From contig NZ_JAAXKX010000005.1 in assembly GCF_012276755.1 (NCBI RefSeq), positions 1 through 64,000 of the forward strand: a DNA stretch of 64,000 bases, in the 5' to 3' direction. The notes below the pieces were generated by a model. The model had not been told where the DNA came from. It saw nothing but the letters and a program-made list of their open reading frames with translations, and ran no database searches. Source of the DNA: Marichromatium bheemlicum. GTDB taxonomy: Bacteria; Pseudomonadota; Gammaproteobacteria; Chromatiales; Chromatiaceae. The stretch's first letter is position 1. Each line of letters starts with the position of its first letter. Shown one piece after another: positions 1 through 7,756 of this stretch. The translations under genes and the position numbers were made by a program.

Positions 1-136
1 ACTGCTCCGACTGCTCCGACTGCTCCGACTGCTCCGACTGCTCCGATGGTTCAGACTCCTGTTGCTGTTCCTGCTGTTCCTGCTGTTCCTGCTGTTCCTG
101 CTGTTCCTGCTGTTCCTGCTGTTCCTGCTGTTCCTG
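1..136. repeat. Two 9-bp coding tandem repeats in the batC tail
   Basis: Positions 1-45 hold five perfect copies of actgctccg, encoding SEQ on the minus strand. Positions 65-136 hold eight perfect copies of ctgttcctg, encoding EQQ/QEQ. Both keep the reading frame of the TPR protein, so copy-number changes would alter tail length without a frameshift. The first array may continue beyond the left edge. Confidence 0.9.
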
Positions 137-562
137 ATTCTCCTCTTCGTCCTCGTCCTCCTGCTCGGGTTCGAGCCGGGCGAGCAGGGCGCGGGTGAGG
201 GCGAGGTTGTGCGCGGCGTCGGCGTCCTCGGGGTCGCGCCGCAGGGCCTCGCCATAGGCGGTGACGGCACCGGCGTAGTCGCCGAGCTGGAAGCGGGCGT
301 TGCCCTGGTTGTAGTGCGCCGCGCCGCCGTGTTCGCCGGTCTCGGCGGCCTCGGCGAAGGCGCGTTCGGCCTCCTGGTAGCGCTCGGCGCGATAGAGTGC
401 GACACCGCGTCGGTAGGGGTTGCTGAAGCCCTCGGCGGCGGCGGCGTAATCGCCGGCGAGATAGTCACCATAGGCGCGCTGGGCGCGGTTCTTGAACCAA
501 TCGGCGGTGGCTGGCGCAGTGCCGAGACAGAGCAGCAGCGCGAGTGTCAGGCGCGCGCTCAT
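1..562 (-). CDS. BatC/BatE-like TPR protein, C-terminus cut by window edge
   Basis: Partial gene; it starts at the ATG at 562 and runs off the left edge. A signal peptide of about 20 residues (MSARLTLALLLCLGTAPATA) precedes tetratricopeptide-like helices rich in A, Y and G (for example AAHYNQGNARFQLGDYAGA). An acidic linker follows, then a low-complexity tail made of QEQ units and SEQ units. This layout (exported TPR domain plus charged or glutamine-rich tail) is that of BatC/BatE proteins of aerotolerance operons, which sit at the periplasmic face beside the VWA proteins BatA and BatB. Its start overlaps the batB stop by 4 nt (ATGA), so translation is probably coupled. The true C-terminus is outside the window. 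Confidence 0.8.
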   Translation of the reverse strand, partial: MSARLTLALLLCLGTAPATADWFKNRAQRAYGDYLAGDYAAAAEGFSNPYRRGVALYRAERYQEAERAFAEAAETGEHGGAAHYNQGNARFQLGDYAGAVTAYGEALRRDPEDADAAHNLALTRALLARLEPEQEDEDEEENQEQQEQQEQQEQQEQQEQQEQQEQQQESEPSEQSEQSEQSEQSEQ

Positions 563-1599
563 GATCCCCCCCAGGGGCGCCGCCAGGGATGGCGGAACTC
601 GGACAGGACCAGTAATGCGAGGACGATCAAGGGGATCCAGAAGCGCTCGTTCCAGATCCGCGCCCGTTCCTCGCCGACCTCGGCCGATCGCGCCTGCTCG
701 GCACTGGCGGCGAGCAGTGCGCGGGTGTCGGACTGGTCTTGGGTGGCCACGCGATAGCGCCCGTCACCGGCCTCGGCGAGCGCCTCGAGCCGCTCGGGTT
801 CGAGTGCCGAGCGCACTGGTTGGCGGGTCGGGTCCATGGGGTCATGTATCCAGCCGCCCTGGGGCGCGGGCACCAAGGTGCCTTGCTCGATGCCGATGCC
901 GAGGACGTGCAGACGGATGCCGCGTGCGGCGAGCGTGCGTACCTGTTCGAGTGGCAGCGGGGTGGTGAAGTCGCCGTCGGAGATCAACAGGATGGCGCGC
1001 CCGGTGTCGGTCGATCGCGGGTCGAGCAGCGTCGCTGCGCGCTCGAGCGCGGCCTCGAGGTTGCTGCCTTGGAGCTGCGGACTGGCCAGGTCGGTGGCGA
1101 GCACGGGCAGGCGCGAGAGCAGGGTGTCGTTGTCCTCGGTGATCGGGGCGAGCACGTGCGGGACCGAGGCGAAGGCGATCAGCCCGAGACGGTGATGGCG
1201 ATTGGCACGGATCAGGTCCTCGAGTTCCTGACGGGCGCGCCCGAGCCGGTCGGGGGCGAGGTCGGTGCAACGCATCGAGCGCGACACGTCGAGCAGCACC
1301 AGCAGATGATTGCCGGGCTGCAACAGCCGCACCTCCTGATAACCCCAGCGCGGCCCGGCGAGGGTGAGCACCAGTAGGGTCCAGAGCAGCGCCCAGCGGC
1401 GCAGTGGATGACCCCGCCGCCCCGGCGTCGGTGGCGCGACCAGTAGGTGCGGCAGCAGGTGGGCATCGGCGTAGGCGCGCAACGCCTTCGGCGCACGTGC
1501 CAACGGCGCGCGGCGTCGCCGCCACCACCACAGCGCCGGGATCGCCAGCAGCCCGAGCAGCCACAGCGGTTCGGCCAGGTGCGGTCCGCCGGCGCTCAT
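559..1599 (-). CDS. batB: BatB-like von Willebrand factor A domain membrane protein
   Basis: 346 residues. Two N-terminal membrane segments (around LWLLGLLAIPALWWW and WALLWTLLVLTLAGP) precede a VWA domain. The metal-ion-dependent adhesion site is visible as DVSRSM (DxSxS) near residue 95. A last hydrophobic helix lies close to the C-terminus (FWIPLIVLALLVL). This topology is typical of BatA/BatB, inner-membrane proteins with a periplasmic VWA domain. The start overlaps the batA stop by 4 nt (ATGA), and the stop overlaps the batC start in the same way. The BatA/BatB assignment rests on gene order. Confidence 0.85.
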   Translation of the reverse strand: MSAGGPHLAEPLWLLGLLAIPALWWWRRRRAPLARAPKALRAYADAHLLPHLLVAPPTPGRRGHPLRRWALLWTLLVLTLAGPRWGYQEVRLLQPGNHLLVLLDVSRSMRCTDLAPDRLGRARQELEDLIRANRHHRLGLIAFASVPHVLAPITEDNDTLLSRLPVLATDLASPQLQGSNLEAALERAATLLDPRSTDTGRAILLISDGDFTTPLPLEQVRTLAARGIRLHVLGIGIEQGTLVPAPQGGWIHDPMDPTRQPVRSALEPERLEALAEAGDGRYRVATQDQSDTRALLAASAEQARSAEVGEERARIWNERFWIPLIVLALLVLSEFRHPWRRPWGGS

Positions 1600-2603
1600 G
1601 ACGCCACCCCGCGATCCCGGATCCCCAGCGCGAGCAACGCCGCCAGCGCGAGCAGCAGCGGCCAGCGGTAGAGCGGCTGGGGCAGGTAGAGGGTGCGCGC
1701 CTCGCTCGCGGTCTTCTCGAGCCCGTCGATCTGCGCCGAGATGCGCGCCAGGGCGTCGCCGTCGGTGGCACGGAAGTAGTCGCCGCCGGTGAGGGCGGCG
1801 ATCGCGCGCAGCGTCTCCTCGTCCATGGTGAGATCGTCGCGATAGCGGATGCGTCCCTCCTCGCGGATCGGGATGCGCTGCTGTTGGCTGCCGACGCCGA
1901 TGACATGGATGCGGATGCCGTACTGCGCGGCCAGTCGTGCCGCCTCGCGCGGGTCGAAGCTGCCAGCGTTGTTGTCGCCGTCGGCGATCAGCAGCAGCAC
2001 CCGTGAGCCGGCGGGACGCTCGCGCAGCTTGAGCGTGCCGAGGGCGATGGCGTCGCCCAGCGCGGTGGCCGCGCCCGCGACCCCGGGGACCAGGTCGGCG
2101 AGCTGTTGGCGTACTGCGGCGCGATCGAGGGTCAGCGGCGTGAGCACGAAGGCCTGGGCGCCGAACAGGATCAACCCCACGCGGTCGCCGCGGCGCCCGG
2201 CGACGAAGCGGTCCATCACCGTGCGCACCACCTGCATGCGATCGAGCTGGCGTCCGTCGCCGAGGTCGAGCGCGGCCATCGAGTGCGAGGCGTCGACGGC
2301 GAGCATCAGGTCGTAGCCCGGGGTGCTGATCTCGGTGTGCGGGGTGAGCCACTGTGGCCGGGTGAGCGCGGCGACCAGCGCCAGCCACAGCAGCAGCCAC
2401 AGCAGGCGGGTGAGGCGCGCATCGCCGGTCGCGCCGGCGCCGGTGGCAAAGACCGCGCTTAGCCGCTCGGGGTGGGGGTGGCGCAGCCCCGGGGTGGTCG
2501 ATGGCGATGCCGTCGGGCGTGATCCGGCGCGACGGCGTCGCAGTGTCAGCAACCAGGGTAGGGGAAGGGCGAGCGCGGCCCAGGGCCAGTGGAGTTCAAG
2601 CAT
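1596..2603 (-). CDS. batA: BatA-like von Willebrand factor A domain membrane protein
   Basis: 335 residues. N-terminal hydrophobic segments (WPWAALALPLPWLLTL and LLWLLLWLALVAALT) precede a VWA domain with the MIDAS motif DASHSM and the downstream metal-binding threonine in the FVLTPLTLD region. A final transmembrane helix (LYRWPLLLALAALLALGI) closes the protein. It is the first of two VWA genes after MoxR-DUF58-DUF4381. That is the usual order of Bat operons, where the VWA proteins are thought to act with the MoxR ATPase in envelope or metal-cofactor maturation. It overlaps the upstream gene by 8 nt. Confidence 0.87.
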   Translation of the reverse strand: MLELHWPWAALALPLPWLLTLRRRRAGSRPTASPSTTPGLRHPHPERLSAVFATGAGATGDARLTRLLWLLLWLALVAALTRPQWLTPHTEISTPGYDLMLAVDASHSMAALDLGDGRQLDRMQVVRTVMDRFVAGRRGDRVGLILFGAQAFVLTPLTLDRAAVRQQLADLVPGVAGAATALGDAIALGTLKLRERPAGSRVLLLIADGDNNAGSFDPREAARLAAQYGIRIHVIGVGSQQQRIPIREEGRIRYRDDLTMDEETLRAIAALTGGDYFRATDGDALARISAQIDGLEKTASEARTLYLPQPLYRWPLLLALAALLALGIRDRGVAS

Positions 2604-3114
2604 CGCCGCCCTCCCGGTAGGGCGCGGCCCGGGTCCAGGCGAGGGTCGCCATGATCAGTGGTGCGAGCGCGGTCTCGGTGACCTCCGCCGGGGGCGCATA
2701 GCGCGCGCCGATCAGCGCCTGGCCGTGTGCACGCCAGGGGAAGCCCGTCGGGTCGGCGCGTTCGAGCCAGGCCAGCCAGGACTCGCCGCAGCGTCCGGCG
2801 ACGCCATCTCGTCCGCAGCGGGCGATGGCGATGCGGCGTAGCAGCTCGGAGAACTCGGCGAGCAACCGGGCGGGGTCCTCGCCGGTGCGTTCACGGTGCG
2901 CTAGTGCATGCAATTGTCTGCGGGCGTCGGTGCGCCAGCCGCTGCGGGCGCGTATCAGTCGTAGCAGGCCGTGCCCGAGCACGGTACGGCTGCGCCACAG
3001 CAGCCAGCCGCCGAGCCCGAGGGCGAACGCGAGCAGCCACCAACCGGGGGCCGGCGGCCACCAGGGGACGGCGCCGATGTCGTGGATGTCGCGCAGCCCG
3101 CCGTGATCGATCAT
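2596..3114 (-). CDS. DUF4381 domain protein of the Bat operon
   Basis: 172 residues. A short N-terminal stretch is followed by one strong transmembrane helix rich in tryptophan (WWLLAFALGLGGWLLW, about residues 25-40). The cytoplasmic domain has the L-H-x-L and LRR-I-A pattern of the DUF4381 family. Family members are found almost only between DUF58 and BatA genes, and no enzymatic function is known. The start overlaps the DUF58 stop by 4 nt (ATGA). Family assignment is from context and topology. Confidence 0.75.
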   Translation of the reverse strand: MIDHGGLRDIHDIGAVPWWPPAPGWWLLAFALGLGGWLLWRSRTVLGHGLLRLIRARSGWRTDARRQLHALAHRERTGEDPARLLAEFSELLRRIAIARCGRDGVAGRCGESWLAWLERADPTGFPWRAHGQALIGARYAPPAEVTETALAPLIMATLAWTRAAPYREGGDA

Positions 3115-4022
3115 CGGCGTGCCCTCGCTCGGGCGTGACGAGCCAGCCCGTGGACCAGCGCCAGATGGATCTCGGTGTCGGTGGCGATCGGGATCAGCAT
3201 CACCCCGAGACGGTGGGCGCTGGCACGCAGTCGCGCGCGGCGTGCCTCCCAGGCCGTGCGATAGGCATTGCGGGCGGCGGGGTCGTCGGTGTCGAGCTGG
3301 TAGCGGCGAGCGTCGGGCCCGACGAAGTCGACCCGGCCCATCGCCGGGATCTCGCGATCGGCCGGGTCGTCGAGCGCGAGCAGCACCAGGGTGTGGCGCT
3401 GGCGTAGCTCACCGAGCAGGGTCTCGAGCCCGGGCTGGTCCTGGTCGAGATCGGCGATCAGGAACAGCAGCGAACCCGGTGGCAACCCGGCGGCGGCACG
3501 GCGCAGCGGCACGGCTAGCGGGGTGATGGCGACCTCGTCGAGTGGCTCGGCGAGCGCGCGCAGCAGCTGCCAGAGCGCACGTCGCCCCCGCGCCGGGCGG
3601 ATCATCCGGGCGTGCCGGGGGCCGAACACCAATCCGCCGACGCGATCGTGGAGTCGGCTCGCGGCCCAGCCGATCAGTGCCGCGGCGCGCGCCGCCTGTA
3701 CCGATTTGAAGGTGTTGCGGGTACCGAACTCGAGGTGCGCGCCACGCTCGACGCAGAGCAGCACCGCGCGCTCGCGCTCCTCGCGGAACAGCTTGAGGTG
3801 TGGGGCGTCGGTGCGCGCGGTGACCTTCCAGTCCATGTAGCGGATATCGTCACCGGCGCGGTACTCGCGCACCTCCTCGAAGTGGATGCCGGCGCCCCGG
3901 AATACCGAGGCGTAGAGCCCGGCAAAGGGCGAGTTGACCAGGTGGTGCGCGGGCAGACCCAGGGCGCGGGCCTGGTGACGCAGTTCGAGCAGGTCGTCGA
4001 GGCGGACGCCGGGCTGCTGCAT
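3111..4022 (-). CDS. DUF58 domain protein of the MoxR/Bat operon
   Basis: 303 residues from the ATG at 4022. It carries the DUF58 signature: FAGLYASVFRGAGIHFEEVR followed by YRAGDDIRYMDWKVTART, then a VWA-like fold with degenerate metal-binding residues (LLCVERGAHLEFGT). There is no transmembrane helix, so a cytoplasmic partner of MoxR is likely. It lies 8 nt downstream of moxR and overlaps DUF4381 by 4 nt. DUF58 proteins almost always pair with MoxR ATPases and are regarded as their substrate adaptors, though the biochemistry is not settled. Confidence 0.88.
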   Translation of the reverse strand: MQQPGVRLDDLLELRHQARALGLPAHHLVNSPFAGLYASVFRGAGIHFEEVREYRAGDDIRYMDWKVTARTDAPHLKLFREERERAVLLCVERGAHLEFGTRNTFKSVQAARAAALIGWAASRLHDRVGGLVFGPRHARMIRPARGRRALWQLLRALAEPLDEVAITPLAVPLRRAAAGLPPGSLLFLIADLDQDQPGLETLLGELRQRHTLVLLALDDPADREIPAMGRVDFVGPDARRYQLDTDDPAARNAYRTAWEARRARLRASAHRLGVMLIPIATDTEIHLALVHGLARHARARARR

Positions 4023-4030
4023 GGCGGCGC

Positions 4031-4987
4031 TCAGGGGATGGCGACCAGGGCCAGCAGGCGTTCGACCAAGGTGTCGGTGGTGACGCCCTCGGCCTCGGCC
4101 TCGAAGCTGAGCAGGATACGGTGGCGGAGGATCTCCGGGGCCACCGCCTGGATGTGGTGCGGGGCGACGAAGCGTTCGCCGTCGAGCCAGGCACGGGCGC
4201 GGGCGCAGCGGGCCAGGGCGATGCTCGCCCGCGGCGAGGCGCCGAAGCGGCACCAGCGCGCCAGTTCGGGGTGATAGCGACCGGGGTCGCGGGTGGCCTG
4301 CACCAGGTCGACGACATAGCCCTCGAGGCGGGGGTCGAGGTGCAGTGCGGCGACCTCGGCGCGGGCGCGCTGTAGCTCGGCCTGGCTGAGCCGGTGCTGC
4401 GGTGGTGGGCTGGGTTCGGTGTGGCGGCGCTGGTCGAGGGCGAGGATGGCCAGCTCCTCGTCGCGGCTGGGGTAGTCGACCACCGCCTGCATCAGGAAGC
4501 GGTCGAGCTGGGCCTCGGGGAGGTGATAGGTGCCCTCCTGCTCGACCGGGTTCTGGGTCGCCAGCACCATGAACAGCCCGGGCAGCGGATAGGTGCGCTG
4601 GCCGACGGTGATCTGGCGCTCGGCCATCGCCTCGAGCAGCGCCGACTGCACCTTGGCCGGGGCGCGGTTGATCTCGTCGGCGAGCAGCACGTTGTGGAAC
4701 AGCGGTCCCTGTCGGAACTCGAACTCGCCGCGCTCGTGACGGTAGATGTCGGTGCCGATCAGGTCCGAGGGCAGCAGGTCGGGGGTGAACTGGATGCGGT
4801 GGAAGTCGCCCTCGAGCCCCTCGGCGAGTGCCTTGACCGCGGTGGTCTTGGCCAACCCTGGCATGCCCTCGACCAGCAGGTGCCCGTCGCTGAGCAGGCA
4901 CACCAACATGCTGTCGACGAAGGCGTGCTGACCGACGATGCGGGCGCTGATATGGGTGCGCAGGGGGGCGAGGTCGTTGGCTGTCAT
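4031..4987 (-). CDS. moxR: MoxR-family AAA+ ATPase
   Basis: 318 residues. Walker A reads GMPGLAKTT (residues 40-48) and Walker B LLADEINRAP, followed by the sensor-1 region VLATQNPVEQEGTY, which is diagnostic of MoxR. The C-terminal lid domain has the family pattern (GASPRASIAL). MoxR ATPases act as chaperone-like remodellers, working with VWA-domain partners encoded in the same operon. This is the first gene of the operon, preceded by a candidate sigma70 promoter at 5087-5115 and an AGGA ribosome-binding motif. Confidence 0.92.
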   Translation of the reverse strand: MTANDLAPLRTHISARIVGQHAFVDSMLVCLLSDGHLLVEGMPGLAKTTAVKALAEGLEGDFHRIQFTPDLLPSDLIGTDIYRHERGEFEFRQGPLFHNVLLADEINRAPAKVQSALLEAMAERQITVGQRTYPLPGLFMVLATQNPVEQEGTYHLPEAQLDRFLMQAVVDYPSRDEELAILALDQRRHTEPSPPPQHRLSQAELQRARAEVAALHLDPRLEGYVVDLVQATRDPGRYHPELARWCRFGASPRASIALARCARARAWLDGERFVAPHHIQAVAPEILRHRILLSFEAEAEGVTTDTLVERLLALVAIP

Positions 4988-5696
4988 GCTGGTCTACGTC
5001 CTGTCCGGTGGCGTGGATGGATCGCCGGGCGGTGTCTGGGACATCGGCGGGCGGACTGCGGGCGCGGGCATGCTGGTGGTGCAAAGGATATACGGATCGT
5101 GACCTGTCGTTCCAAGTCCGAGGGCTGGGCGGTGGTGACGGCGCCTGGTGGCGTTCTTGTCGACGGGGGCGGGCCGCTGGCGTCGCGACATTCGCGGGGA
5201 GCGTCGGTGGGGTCTCGGATGGGGGCGTTGGTGGCCCAGTTCAGACCGACTTTGCTGGGTTGTTCACATCTGTCAAGCCCTATTCACGGCTGTTTCGAAG
5301 GGCCTTTATGCAGACGCGTTGATGCCTGCGGGTAGTTTTTATCGCTTTGTTTTTATTGGTTTATTTTTTCTGCTCCAGGCGCATTGAAAGGGGCCGAGAC
5401 GATCCCTGTCGGCCTTTCCCGCGACGTCTGCCTCAGTTTTGTGCACAAAGTTATCCACAAGTCCGACGGATGTGGAAATGCTCAGTGTGGACGAGAGGTT
5501 GCGCGCGAGTGACGAGAAGACGTCCGAAGAGTGACGGCTAACTGAGCATCGATTGGTCACGGTGATTGACTCACCTTGCCCTGATCGGCTGCGACCGCCA
5601 TCTCCACGTCCGTAGCCTTTGCCGGATAGCCTGATGGCCTCAGTACACGTTCCGTCAAATGCGGCCCGCCGTGTTCGGGCCTCACTGGAGACGCCG
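4988..5696. other. 709-bp divergent gene-free region with DnaA-box-like cluster and AT-rich tract
   Basis: No credible gene is present. Between 5260 and 5494 there are six 9-mers resembling the DnaA box TTATNCACA. One is perfect (TTATCCACA, 5451-5459). Two have one mismatch (TTGTTCACA 5260-5268; TTGTGCACA 5439-5447). Three have two mismatches (CTATTCACG 5280-5288; reverse-strand ATTTCCACA 5471-5479 and TCGTCCACA 5486-5494). An AT-rich tract at 5335-5371 lies among them, conspicuous in this GC-rich sequence. Flanking genes diverge from here. It could be a replication-origin-like or DnaA-regulated region, but dnaA, dnaN, gyrB and mnmG are not in the window. Confidence 0.45.
5087..5115 (-). promoter_or_regulatory. 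Candidate sigma70 promoter for the moxR-bat operon
   Basis: On the minus strand, TTGGAA (5115-5110), a 17-bp spacer, then TATATC (5092-5087). Each hexamer matches 4 of 6 consensus positions. The predicted start lies near 5080, about 90 nt before the moxR ATG. This is a motif match only. Confidence 0.4.
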
Positions 5697-6107
5697 ATGT
5701 CCGATCCCCGCCTCGATCACTCTCACGCGCTCGTCGCCCTGCTCGGTTCCTGGCAACTAGGTGCCGACGAGGTCCGTGCCCTGCTGCAGCTACCGGTCGG
5801 GATACGGCCCCGCCAGCTCGGTCATGTGCCGCTACCCGATCACCCCGAGACCTCCCGTCGCGTCGACTACCTACTGCGCATCGAGGCGGCGCTGCGCACC
5901 AGCTTTCCACGCAGCCCGGAGATGCGCCGGCAGTGGGTGCGTCGCGCCTGCCGCCAGTTCGCCCTGCGCTCGCCGCTGCAGGTGATGCTCGAGGACGGCG
6001 AGCCCGGCTTGATCGCGGTACTCTCGCATCTCGACTGTACCTTCGCCTGGGATTTGACCGGCTCGCGCAGCGACTACCAGCGCGGCGATGACGGCAAGGG
6101 CGGGTGA
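5697..6107 (+). CDS. Orphan MbcA/ParS/Xre antitoxin-like protein
   Basis: 136 residues from the ATG at 5697, with GGAG about 8 nt upstream. The C-terminal half (RRVDYLLRIEAALRTSF, then the W-V-R-R-A-C segment, SPLQVMLEDGEPGLIAVLSHL) follows the pattern of the MbcA/ParS/Xre toxin-binding domain: an aromatic/basic helix, then a SPL-x(2)-M/L-x(2)-G turn. In known systems such proteins neutralise RES-domain toxins. No RES-domain gene is adjacent here: upstream is the 709-bp gene-free region and downstream a glutamine cyclotransferase. It could instead be a stand-alone regulator. The family match is from pattern only. Confidence 0.55.
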   Translation: MSDPRLDHSHALVALLGSWQLGADEVRALLQLPVGIRPRQLGHVPLPDHPETSRRVDYLLRIEAALRTSFPRSPEMRRQWVRRACRQFALRSPLQVMLEDGEPGLIAVLSHLDCTFAWDLTGSRSDYQRGDDGKGG

Positions 6108-6141
6108 GTGCGCCCGAGGCGCGGTGACGACGGGGGGCGTG

Positions 6142-6939
6142 ATGACTCGGGGCTGGTGGTTGGTGTTGGCGTTGGTCGTGGGTGGCTGCGAGGCGGGGCG
6201 CGGTGACGCGCCGCCGGTGGTCGCGTTCGACTATCGGGTGGTGGCGCGCTTTGCTCACGACCCCGGGGCCTTCACCCAGGGACTGGCCTTCGCCGACGGC
6301 GCGCTGTTCGAGGGCACCGGCGAGTATGGCGGCTCGTCGCTGCGCCGGGTCGCGCTTGCCACTGGCCGGGTGCTGCAGCGTCACGACCTGCCCGAGCGCC
6401 TCTTCGGCGAGGGCATCACCCCCTGGGGGGATCGGATCGTACAGCTCACCTGGCGTGCCCGGGTCGGGCTGATCTACGACCGCGCGACCCTCACCCCGGT
6501 CGATCGCTTCACCCTCCCCGGCGAGGGCTGGGGTATCACCCATGACGGGCGCGACTGGATCATCAGCGACGGCAGCGCCTATCTGAGCGTCATGGATCCC
6601 GAGCGGCGCGTGATCCGGCGCCGTGTGTTGGTGCGCGAGCGGGGCCGTCCGCTGCGCTGGCTCAACGAGCTGGAGTACACCCCGACGGGGATCTGGGCCA
6701 ATGTCTGGCGCAGCGACCGGTTGGTGCGCATCGACCCGGCCAGCGGGGCGGTGACCGCGACCCTGGACCTGAGCGCGCTGTGGCCGCGCGCGCAACGTCC
6801 CCCCGAGGCCGACGTGCTCAACGGCATCGCCTACGCCCCCGAGCAGGACCTGCTCTATGTCACCGGCAAGCGCTGGCCCTGGCTCTATGCCCTAGAGCTG
6901 GTTGCGGCGAGCGCCTCGACCGCCTCGCAGAGGAAGTGA
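6142..6939 (+). CDS. Glutamine cyclotransferase (glutaminyl-peptide cyclotransferase), lipoprotein-type signal
   Basis: 265 residues from the ATG at 6142. The N-terminus MTRGWWLVLALVVGGC looks like a lipoprotein signal with a lipobox cysteine at residue 16. The rest is a five-bladed beta-propeller of the plant/bacterial glutaminyl cyclase family, with signatures such as DPGAFTQGLAF, LFEGTGEYG, GEGITPWGDRIVQLTW, NELEYT and LNGIAYAPE. The enzyme converts N-terminal glutamine to pyroglutamate, here presumably in the periplasm. Its 3' end overlaps the convergent SIS gene by 55 nt (6885-6939). Function in this organism is unknown. Confidence 0.85.
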   Translation: MTRGWWLVLALVVGGCEAGRGDAPPVVAFDYRVVARFAHDPGAFTQGLAFADGALFEGTGEYGGSSLRRVALATGRVLQRHDLPERLFGEGITPWGDRIVQLTWRARVGLIYDRATLTPVDRFTLPGEGWGITHDGRDWIISDGSAYLSVMDPERRVIRRRVLVRERGRPLRWLNELEYTPTGIWANVWRSDRLVRIDPASGAVTATLDLSALWPRAQRPPEADVLNGIAYAPEQDLLYVTGKRWPWLYALELVAASASTASQRK

Positions 6940-7499
6940 CCGAGCATCAGGTGCAGCTCCTGCACCCGTGGGGTCTCGGTCGAGGGCACCGCGAGCACCT
7001 GGTCGGCGCCGCGCGGGGTGGCCTCGGCGGGTAGCGCGCCGGTGAGCAGCACCCCGTAGAGCCCGCGCTCGGCGGCGACCTCGAGGGCGCGCAGCACATT
7101 GGGTGAGCGCCCGCTGGTGGTCAGCGCCCAGAGCACGTCGCCGGGTCGGGCGAGTCCGGCGAGCTGGCGGGCGAAGACCTCGTTGAAGGAGAAGTCGTTG
7201 GCCACCGCGGTGGCGGCGCTGGGATCGAAGCCGAGCGCGATCGCCGGCAGCGCCGGGCGGGTCTTGTCGGCGAAGGGGCCGATCAGCTCGCCGCTGAGAT
7301 GGGTGGCCTCGCCGGCGCTGCCGCCGTTGCCGCAGATGAACAGGGTGCCGCCGGCGGCGATCGCCGCGGCGGTGCGCGTCGCCGCGCGCACGCAGCCCTC
7401 GAGCAGTGCGCGATCGGCACGGGTGCGCTCGAGCAGGTCGGCGGTGGCGGTGAGACGCTCGGCGAGCAGGTCGGCGAGGTCGGATGGGGAGGGCGTCAT
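6885..7499 (-). CDS. gmhA: SIS-domain phosphosugar isomerase, GmhA-like (sedoheptulose 7-phosphate isomerase)
   Basis: 204 residues, close to the usual 190-200 of GmhA. It has the sugar-phosphate loop CGNGGSAGEATHLSGEL, whose Glu in SGEL matches the catalytic Glu of GmhA. It also has the TTSGRSPNVLRAL phosphate loop and a C-terminal ELHLMLGHFLCE helix, whose histidine matches the second catalytic residue. It would make D-glycero-D-manno-heptose 7-phosphate for lipopolysaccharide core synthesis. The next pathway enzyme, GmhB, is encoded elsewhere in this window (35754-36326). DiaA, a replication regulator of the same fold, is the main alternative. Confidence 0.75.
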   Translation of the reverse strand: MTPSPSDLADLLAERLTATADLLERTRADRALLEGCVRAATRTAAAIAAGGTLFICGNGGSAGEATHLSGELIGPFADKTRPALPAIALGFDPSAATAVANDFSFNEVFARQLAGLARPGDVLWALTTSGRSPNVLRALEVAAERGLYGVLLTGALPAEATPRGADQVLAVPSTETPRVQELHLMLGHFLCEAVEALAATSSRA

Positions 7500-7697
7500 C
7501 GGTCGGGCTGTCCAGGGCTGTCGGGCGATGGCGGCATGCTAGCCGAAACCGGCGCACACCAGCCAGCGACGGCTGTGGGGTTTGCGACGCTGTGTCGGGG
7601 TTCGTCGGATCACGGACGTCGCCGGGTGGGCATGGTGGGATGGCGATCACGCCCGCCGCCCGCGCTCTGGCGCCGATCGCGGGTGTCTGGCCTGCCA

Positions 7698-7713
7698 TGG
7701 TCCGGAGTTTGCG
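7698..7713 (+). promoter_or_regulatory. Candidate sigma54 -24/-12 promoter before the SIR2-like gene
   Basis: TGGTCCGGAGTTTGCG has GG and GC separated by exactly 10 nt plus the TTGC core of sigma54 promoters. It lies 43 nt before the ATG at 7757. No perfect TGT-N10-ACA NifA site was seen in 7500-7690, so support is weaker than for nifB. GG-N10-GC alone is common in GC-rich DNA. Confidence 0.35.
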
Positions 7714-7756
7714 GTGGTTTGCACCTGAATACAGCGTCGCAGCCACGGAGGTCCGG

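Noticed and set aside
559-2400. A single 613-codon frame spanning batB and batA
   Set aside because: Its first half is an out-of-frame reading of batA; the true batB start is the ATG at 1599 with a 4-nt overlap.
4988-5696. Plus-strand open frames across the moxR upstream region
   Set aside because: No family match, unusual composition, and they run through promoter and DnaA-box-like elements.
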